The position numbers and the translations under genes were made by a program. The notes beneath the pieces are model-generated. The model worked only from the letters and a program-made list of their open reading frames with translations, did not search any database and was not told the origin of the DNA. From an uncultured Lachnospiraceae bacterium (GTDB lineage: Bacteria; Bacillota; Clostridia; Lachnospirales; Lachnospiraceae), in assembly GCA_910586755.1 (NCBI GenBank), contig CAJUJM010000061.1:50233-114232 (forward strand): 64,000 bases of DNA, in the 5' to 3' direction. Within the stretch, counting starts at the first letter, position 1; every line of letters starts with the position of its first letter. Below, one piece after another: positions 58,189 through 64,000 of this stretch.

Positions 58189-61127
58189 CCCATTTTTCCG
58201 GAAAACCCTTTAAAATCACAGTTTTTTCCCTGATTCTTCACTATTTCTTTTAAACGGGCGATTTCTCCCGGGTAAAATCCGGTTGTGGAATTTTGTCCGG
58301 CGATCTCCATGTATTCCAGGGCCTTTTCATAATTCCCCCGCTTTTCTTCAACTTTAGCCAAATCCTCATAGGCCTCATAGCAGATACACTTATTGCAGGT
58401 GAAAGCCCAGTTTTGGCGGGCGATTCCCTGGCGGGCCATTTCCTCTGCCTCATCAAGCCGCCCAAGATGAAACAGCACATCTGCAATTCCTTCATAGGTA
58501 CAGCAGTTCTTGGGATTCTCTTCAAGTTTCTTTTGGTAATTCTTTAAAGATTTTTCATAGCAGCCCTGCGCCTCATCAAGCCGCCCAAGCGCTTCATAAA
58601 GCTCTCCCAGCAGCATCCAGCCGTAGGTTCTCTCCTCCTCCAGCTCCACGGACCTTTCCAAATAAGGAAGTGCTTTCTCCAGCTCCTTCTGCTCTTTAAA
58701 AAAATGTTTCCCCATAGACTGCCAGTATACGGCCTCCTTTGGGCTGTCCTCCAGAGCCTTCTGAAAATATTCTTCCGCTTTCCTGTAATCCTTTTCCTTT
58801 TCGTACAATAAAGCAATCTCTTTGTAAGCGTAAGCTGTCTTGGAGGGCTTTAATTCCATATATCGCCCATAACATTTTCTGGCCTCACCATAATTTTCCT
58901 GACGGCTTAAAATTCCGGCGTAAATCCCCTGTAAAATCGCGTCATCAGGGTTTTGGGTTATTCTCAGTCTGGCTTCTTTTGCCGCTTCCTCTGTCCGGTA
59001 TAAACGCTTTAAAATCCGGCACAGATCTCTGGCTGCCTGTAAATCGCCTTCGTCTGCGCCTTTCCGGTAAGCGGACACCGCTTCCTCCCATTTCCCCTGA
59101 TTTTGAAGGACATCTCCCAGATAATCCCAGATTCGGAATCCTTCCGGATTAAGTTCCGCAGACTTGCGGTAACAGTTTTCCGCATCCTCATATCGCTCCA
59201 TCTCCTCATAAGCCTGGCCCAAACGGAAATGGATATAATATCCGCTTATCTCCTGCTCCATCAGTGCCAAATAGACGGCGGCTTCTTCCTCATACCGATC
59301 CAAATCATGAAGGTAGCCGCCCCGGATAAACTGACGGGTAACCGTGTCCTGCCCGGCAATGGCCTGGCCAATAAGCTTTAAAGCCTCCTCTGTCCGGTCT
59401 GTATCCGAACATAACCCGGCATATTCCTGATACACCACCGGAGCTCCCCCGGTCTTCTCCAGCAGATCTTTTAAAACCTCTTCCGCTTTTTCCCACTCTT
59501 TTAATTTCCGCAGAGCTTTTGCATATTGGTAACGGGATGTGGCGCTTTCAAAGCCCTGATTAAATAGCTGCTCCGCCCTTTCTCTTGCCTCCTGGTACTG
59601 CTCCAAATCTACCAGGATCTCCAGATACATGTGAAATGCTTCCGGTTCAAAGCCTGTTTTTAGTATCTGCTGGCAAAGCGTTAAAGCTTCCTCCTTTTTG
59701 GAATCTTCCAGCAAAAGCTCCGCCTTTTTAAACAGAGGTTCTCTTTCTTCCGGAAAATCTGCAATAGCCTGGTCATAAAGCTCCTGAGCCTGGTCTTTCT
59801 GCCCGGAAAGGGCATATTCCTCTGCCAAATCCAGGTACAGCTCCATAGGCCTTTCTTCCGGTGCAAGCAGATCCCAAATGTTTCTCCGGTATAAGGCAGC
59901 ATTCCCATAATCTTTCAGCTCATAAAAGCTTCCTGCCATCATAAGGAACCAGGATATCTCCTTTTCCTCCGGCGGGGCGGTTTCCGGTAAAATTTTCACT
60001 ACCCGATCATAAAGCCCTCCCAGATAACAGATATTGGCCAGCTTCCAGTTATCCACTTCCCCGTATTCTCCATTTTCTATTTGAAAAGCCAAATCTTTTG
60101 CCGTATCCCGAATCAGGCTTTCCAAATACTCCCACTTCTCGCCATACAGGTTTTCTGCTTTCTGATAGGCTTTTAACGCATTGGCCAGATCGCCTGTTTG
60201 GCGCAGATAGTTTCCCAGAAGCATCATATAATTGCAATCCTCCGGGTCAGAGGACACAAGCTCCTTAATAATTCCGGAAAGGGTTTCATCCTCTACTTCC
60301 GATTCCTGATAATTTAGTGCAGTCCGGGCAAAAAAGTATTTTGCTGTCGGGTTCTCTCCGTTTTCCTGATACAGACGCTTTGCCAGCCGGAAAGCCTCTT
60401 CCTCCATTCCCCGCTGCATCAGGGTATGACGGATTTTCAGCACCTCCATGTCCGGATGATACAGCGTCACCCCTTTCAAAGTTTCTAATATTTTATCGGC
60501 AGTCTCTTTATCTTTCTGGTTAACGGCAGAACGCAGATTAAAATAAGCCTCACAGTATTCCTGACAGTCCATCCCCATTCCAGGCTTTACCAGATCATAA
60601 CGAAAATCTTCTTCCCCCTCAATCTGATCAAAAAGATAATCGATATACCCTTCCGGAAATTGCTCCGCCAGTCCCTCTTCCCCGGTCCAGCAAAAATAGT
60701 TATTCAGAGTTGCCAGACAGGCAGACGGCAGATGAAAATGATCCATAAAAAATCCTAAAAGAGCCATCCCTGCCTGGCTTTGGGTCTCCAGATCCAGGCA
60801 AGCGGGATGTTGAATCAGTTCTGCCCATTTTTCAGGCTGAATACGGCTGCCGTAGTCCTGGTACAATTCCTCTGCCTTCTTTAGCAGCCCCTGGATTTCC
60901 TCGCCTCCCAGCATCTCTGCCGCCCAGGGTCCGTCTTCCTGATCCTTCTCCATTTCATCCGCCTGTATCAGAGCTTCTTCCATGGCCTTTCGCAGAGCCT
61001 TAAATCCCTCTGGATTCTCTTCCGGATGAAAAAAGGGCAGTTTTACCAAATAGGCTTTCCGGATTTCCTCTTTATCTGCAGTAGGCTGAATCTCCAGATA
61101 CTCCCAACAGTTTTTATTCTCGGTCAT
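58185..61127 (-). CDS. Large TPR-repeat protein with J-domain-like N-terminus
   Basis: 980 residues from ATG 61127, with AAAGGAG seven bases upstream; a frame from 61172 would overlap truA and lacks a site. Residues about 6-50 resemble a J-domain (WEYLEIQPTADKEEIRKAY), but the HPD motif reads HPE, so normal Hsp70 stimulation is doubtful. From about 220 to the end there are many tetratricopeptide repeats (for example YEEMERYEDAENCYRKSAEL). No membrane segment. Probably a protein-binding scaffold. Placed between truA and rplM. Confidence 0.85.
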   Translation of the reverse strand: MTENKNCWEYLEIQPTADKEEIRKAYLVKLPFFHPEENPEGFKALRKAMEEALIQADEMEKDQEDGPWAAEMLGGEEIQGLLKKAEELYQDYGSRIQPEKWAELIQHPACLDLETQSQAGMALLGFFMDHFHLPSACLATLNNYFCWTGEEGLAEQFPEGYIDYLFDQIEGEEDFRYDLVKPGMGMDCQEYCEAYFNLRSAVNQKDKETADKILETLKGVTLYHPDMEVLKIRHTLMQRGMEEEAFRLAKRLYQENGENPTAKYFFARTALNYQESEVEDETLSGIIKELVSSDPEDCNYMMLLGNYLRQTGDLANALKAYQKAENLYGEKWEYLESLIRDTAKDLAFQIENGEYGEVDNWKLANICYLGGLYDRVVKILPETAPPEEKEISWFLMMAGSFYELKDYGNAALYRRNIWDLLAPEERPMELYLDLAEEYALSGQKDQAQELYDQAIADFPEEREPLFKKAELLLEDSKKEEALTLCQQILKTGFEPEAFHMYLEILVDLEQYQEARERAEQLFNQGFESATSRYQYAKALRKLKEWEKAEEVLKDLLEKTGGAPVVYQEYAGLCSDTDRTEEALKLIGQAIAGQDTVTRQFIRGGYLHDLDRYEEEAAVYLALMEQEISGYYIHFRLGQAYEEMERYEDAENCYRKSAELNPEGFRIWDYLGDVLQNQGKWEEAVSAYRKGADEGDLQAARDLCRILKRLYRTEEAAKEARLRITQNPDDAILQGIYAGILSRQENYGEARKCYGRYMELKPSKTAYAYKEIALLYEKEKDYRKAEEYFQKALEDSPKEAVYWQSMGKHFFKEQKELEKALPYLERSVELEEERTYGWMLLGELYEALGRLDEAQGCYEKSLKNYQKKLEENPKNCCTYEGIADVLFHLGRLDEAEEMARQGIARQNWAFTCNKCICYEAYEDLAKVEEKRGNYEKALEYMEIAGQNSTTGFYPGEIARLKEIVKNQGKNCDFKGFSGKMG

Positions 61128-61168
61128 TTGCCTTCTCCTTTCAGTTGTATCGGCACGCGCCGCTGGCG

Positions 61169-62680
61169 TCACCTGTCACCTGGTTCAAACGCATCCCTTG
61201 CCAGAAAAAACCAGGGACGTGTCCCAAATATCTCAAATCCCGATTTGCGGTACAATTTTACAGCCGGCTGATTGCAGTCGGCAGCCATCAGTTCCAGGCG
61301 TGATAGTCCCAGATCCCCGGCCATATTTTCGATTGCCCTCATAGCCTGGTATCCAAGTCCCTGTCCCCAGAGCTCTTTTGCAATTCCAATCATGTCAATA
61401 TCCAGAGTATCTGTCTCAGGAAGCAGTCTCAGCACTGCAAAGCCCACCCGTTTTCGTCCCTTCAGCAGCCAGAAAAACCGGCTCCCATCCTTTTGGTCTT
61501 TCTGAATATCTTCGATGTCATAGGTGGCAGAGCTTGCTACATGAAAAAAGCTTTCATTATACATAGCCAGCCACTGAGTCCAATCCGGCTTTCTTAAAGC
61601 TGTAAGCTTAACTGTGGAAATCTCGGAGGGCAGTTCTTTCTGCTTTTGCCCCGGCAGCCTTTTCTCCATTTTTAAAAGCCGGTAGCTTTTTTCCAGCTTA
61701 TAATAACCGTAACGGCCCCCTTCTGCCAGACGCTCTTTTCCCGGCTCTGCGTCCAGGACAAAAATTTCTCTGGCGCCGTTTCGGTAGCACTGATGCACCA
61801 GACGGGTGACCGTCCGCCCAAAATCCTCATCCCGGCACCGTTCAATGACTATGTAGCCTTTTTCCTTTTTCGGGATCTCCTTCTGAACCATCCGGTATTT
61901 CCAATATTTGTTGTCCACCACAATCTCCGGGCACAGTTCCTTTTCATATTCCATACTCACCAGAGTCAGCCCCTTAGCCGGGGCAGTTCCTCCGGCTGCC
62001 TGACGATCCCTGGCGTCCAGAATTTCTTCCACATGTTCCGGCGGGTAGATCCCCATTCCTACCTTTAACAGGGTCCCTGCAATAATCCGCACCATATTGT
62101 AGAGGAAGCCGTTGCCGCTGATCCTCATGGTAATCAGCCCTTCCTCATCCTTTTTCAAAGTCAGGCTGTAAATGGTCCGCACGGTTTCCTCTGCCTGGGT
62201 ACGCACGGTGCAAAAGCTTTTAAAGTCATGCTCTCCTACCAGATACGAAGCGGCCTGCCGCATTTTCTCCAGATCCAAATCAAAGTAGCAGAAATGAGCG
62301 TACAGACGGCCCACCGGCATATCAATTTTCCGGTTTAAAATTTTATATTCATAGGTTTTCTTACAGTTCTGTTTTCTTGGATGCCAGTCCGGCGGCACTT
62401 CTTCGGAAGTCTGGATCCGGATATCCTCCGGCAGACGTTGATTTAAAGCGAAACAGATCTTGTCCCCGGGAATCCGGCTCTCTGTGTCAAATACCGCCAC
62501 ATTTCCCCTGGCGTGTACGCCGGAGTCCGTCCGGCTGGCCCCTATAACGGCAACAGGCTCTCTCAGTAAGTCTGACAGAGCCTTATTTAATACCTCTTCT
62601 ATTGTAATTCCGTTGGGCTGAAGCTGCCAGCCGCAATAATTAGTGCCGTCGTAGGCCACCACCAGCTTAACACGTTTCAT
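61169..62680 (-). CDS. truA: TruA pseudouridine synthase fused to a GNAT-like acetyltransferase
   Basis: 503 residues, about twice the usual TruA. Residues 1-250 are TruA, which forms pseudouridine at positions 38-40 of tRNAs; the catalytic Asp52 is in SRTDSGVHARG. From about 275 the sequence is GNAT-like: a first partial lobe (GREIFVL-type segment, then YGYYKLEKSYRLLKM), and a full C-terminal domain with the acetyl-CoA loop ELWGQGLGYQAMRAIE and ADCNQPAVKLYRKSGFEIF. Its ATG overlaps the ecfT stop. No stop or frame change is seen between the two parts. Confidence 0.93.
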   Translation of the reverse strand: MKRVKLVVAYDGTNYCGWQLQPNGITIEEVLNKALSDLLREPVAVIGASRTDSGVHARGNVAVFDTESRIPGDKICFALNQRLPEDIRIQTSEEVPPDWHPRKQNCKKTYEYKILNRKIDMPVGRLYAHFCYFDLDLEKMRQAASYLVGEHDFKSFCTVRTQAEETVRTIYSLTLKKDEEGLITMRISGNGFLYNMVRIIAGTLLKVGMGIYPPEHVEEILDARDRQAAGGTAPAKGLTLVSMEYEKELCPEIVVDNKYWKYRMVQKEIPKKEKGYIVIERCRDEDFGRTVTRLVHQCYRNGAREIFVLDAEPGKERLAEGGRYGYYKLEKSYRLLKMEKRLPGQKQKELPSEISTVKLTALRKPDWTQWLAMYNESFFHVASSATYDIEDIQKDQKDGSRFFWLLKGRKRVGFAVLRLLPETDTLDIDMIGIAKELWGQGLGYQAMRAIENMAGDLGLSRLELMAADCNQPAVKLYRKSGFEIFGTRPWFFLARDAFEPGDR

Positions 62681-63477
62681 AGCATTATCCTCAATACCAA
62701 TACAATCCCTGCGTAAACCGCAAACATGAGATAAGCAATCCTGTCGCGGCGGGCATATTTTAGGGGTTTCATCTTCGTCCGGCCCTCCCCGCCCCGATAG
62801 CAGCGGGCTTCCATGGCCATTGCCAAGTCCGTGGCCCTGCGGAATGCAGAAATAAAAAGCGGGACTAAAAGGGGCACCATGGCCCTGGCCTTTTGAATCA
62901 AATTTCCGCTCTCAAAATCTGCGCCCCTGGCCATCTGGGCCTTCATGATTTTATCCGTTTCCTCCACCAGAATGGGGATAAATCTCAAAGCAATAGACAT
63001 CATCATAGATACTTCGTGAACCGGTATATGAAAAGGTTTTAAAAAACCCAGCCCTTTTTCCAGGCCGTCTGTCAGTTGGTTGGGAGTAGTGGTAAAGGTC
63101 ATAAGGGAAGAACCGATTACCAGATAAATCAACCTTACCGCCATAAATCCTGCTGTCCGGATTCCCTCTTTGGTCACCTTTAAAAATCCCAGCTTTACTA
63201 AAATCTCCCCATCTGTCAAAAAAAGGTTAAAGCTGACGCTGATCAGCAGCAATACTACTATGGCTTTCAATCCTCTGACAATAAACCGGAACGGAACTTT
63301 GCTGCTGCCAATCACCAAAGCCAGAACCACCGTTGCCAGCAAATAGCCCCAGATATTGTCCGCCAGAAACAAGGCGATAATAAACACCATGGTTCCCACC
63401 AGCTTCGTTCTGGGATCCAGCCGGTGAATCACGGATTCTGCCGGATAATATTGTCCTATCGTAATATCTCTAATCAT
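62677..63477 (-). CDS. ecfT: Energy-coupling factor transporter membrane subunit EcfT
   Basis: 266 residues, five to six membrane helices. It joins the ATPases EcfA1/EcfA2 to exchangeable vitamin-binding S units. The Ala-Arg-Gly coupling motifs lie in KAQMARGADFES and AMEARCYRGGEGRTKM. AGGAG precedes the ATG, eight bases after ecfA2. Overlaps truA by four bases. Confidence 0.95.
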   Translation of the reverse strand: MIRDITIGQYYPAESVIHRLDPRTKLVGTMVFIIALFLADNIWGYLLATVVLALVIGSSKVPFRFIVRGLKAIVVLLLISVSFNLFLTDGEILVKLGFLKVTKEGIRTAGFMAVRLIYLVIGSSLMTFTTTPNQLTDGLEKGLGFLKPFHIPVHEVSMMMSIALRFIPILVEETDKIMKAQMARGADFESGNLIQKARAMVPLLVPLFISAFRRATDLAMAMEARCYRGGEGRTKMKPLKYARRDRIAYLMFAVYAGIVLVLRIML

Positions 63478-63485
63478 AATGTCTC

Positions 63486-64000
63486 CTAATTATCAACCTG
63501 GTCCCGGACAGTATCCGCTTGCCGGAGAGTATTGGGCTTCAGCAAATTTATAATTGCCTGACGCGCTTGTGCCACTGTGGTAATTTCATCATCTATGGCC
63601 ACTCCCCGGCTTCTTAAATCCTGAACAATATAGGTAATCTGAGGCGCCGCAAGCCCCATTTTCTCCAACTCTTTATAATGCTTAAACACTTCCTTAGGCG
63701 GGCCGTCAAAAACCTTCTCCCCCTGGTTCATTACCATAAGCCGATCTGCGTACCGGGCAATGTCCTCCATACTGTGGGAGACCAGGATAATGGTCATTTT
63801 CTTCTCCCTATGAAGGGTGGCAATCTCTTCCAAAATCTCGTCCCGTCCTTTGGGGTCCAAGCCTGCTGTAGGTTCGTCCAAAATTAAAACCTCTGGTTCC
63901 ATAGCCAGCACTCCTGCAATGGCCACGCGCCGTTTTTGACCGCCGGACAATTCAAAGGGGGACTGAGTATAAAAGCTCTCATCCAGTCCTACCGCCTGAA
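63486..64000 (-). CDS. ecfA2: Energy-coupling factor ATPase EcfA2 (C-terminal part only)
   Basis: The frame is open to the window edge, so the N-terminus and Walker A are outside. Present are FELSGGQKRRVAIAGVLAMEP (signature), LILDEPTAGLDPKGRDE (Walker B with the D-loop) and the switch His in LVSHSMED. Position directly before ecfT fits EcfA2. It powers vitamin uptake with EcfT. Confidence 0.93.
   Translation of the reverse strand, partial: QAVGLDESFYTQSPFELSGGQKRRVAIAGVLAMEPEVLILDEPTAGLDPKGRDEILEEIATLHREKKMTIILVSHSMEDIARYADRLMVMNQGEKVFDGPPKEVFKHYKELEKMGLAAPQITYIVQDLRSRGVAIDDEITTVAQARQAIINLLKPNTLRQADTVRDQVDN

Overview
The window looks like a chromosome segment of a gut-type Clostridia member of the Lachnospiraceae (the old Clostridium cluster XIVa). 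This rests on Gram-positive features: strong AGGAGG-like ribosome sites, B. subtilis-type SOS boxes, lipoprotein solute-binding proteins, recA-recX-rny order, the ecfA2-ecfT-truA-rplM-rpsI block, and a very long fused 2-hydroxyacyl-CoA dehydratase activase. No species is claimed. Most core genes lie on the minus strand.

Layout. 1-4.7 kb: minus-strand recA-recX, rny, proC and a cut NUDIX gene, with a folded repeat element between recX and rny. 4.8-5.9 kb: a subtilase. 5.9-16.6 kb: a carbohydrate locus with a sulfatase, an alpha/beta hydrolase, a sugar ABC importer, a YesL-like protein, an FAD oxidoreductase, a ROK regulator and a divergent zinc dehydrogenase. 16.8-19.2 kb: an AT-rich accessory patch with a Panacea-type antitoxin and a membrane partner, an orphan SOS promoter, and a 5' piece of a group II intron just past the lysA terminator. 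19.2-24 kb: lysA, a second folded repeat element, pyk, a rhomboid-like protein and CorA. 24.1-28.5 kb: the activase. 28.6-35.1 kb: glyA, recJ, a HAMP protein, an M20 peptidase and alr. 35.2-37.6 kb: tRNA-Arg, a RelA/SpoT-domain protein and a beta-lactamase-fold hydrolase. 37.7-40.8 kb: thioredoxin and arylsulfotransferase, divergent from an unusual thioredoxin reductase. 41-42.3 kb: an Rpn-family nuclease with internal repeats. 42.4-49.1 kb: an oligopeptide importer with LD-carboxypeptidase. 49.2-51.7 kb: birA and a sodium symporter.

51.7-57.1 kb is a decayed accessory island: a DUF3990/DUF3791 putative ADP-ribosyltransferase module, two unrecognised or HEAT-like genes, a relaxase cut and joined to a cell-wall-binding gene, an AlbA-type regulator with repeated operators, and a YhcG nuclease pseudogene. 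57.2-64 kb returns to core genes: rpsI, rplM, a large TPR protein with a J-like start, a TruA-GNAT fusion, ecfT and the end of ecfA2.

The strongest leads for something undescribed are the paired 151/152-bp folded elements (the 17-base loop is identical, the arms differ but stay paired, and the loop is flipped relative to the rest), the Panacea-like pair, the thioredoxin/sulfotransferase/odd-reductase cluster, and the chimeric scars in the 51.7-57.1 kb island. All calls were made by reading the sequence; no database search was run.
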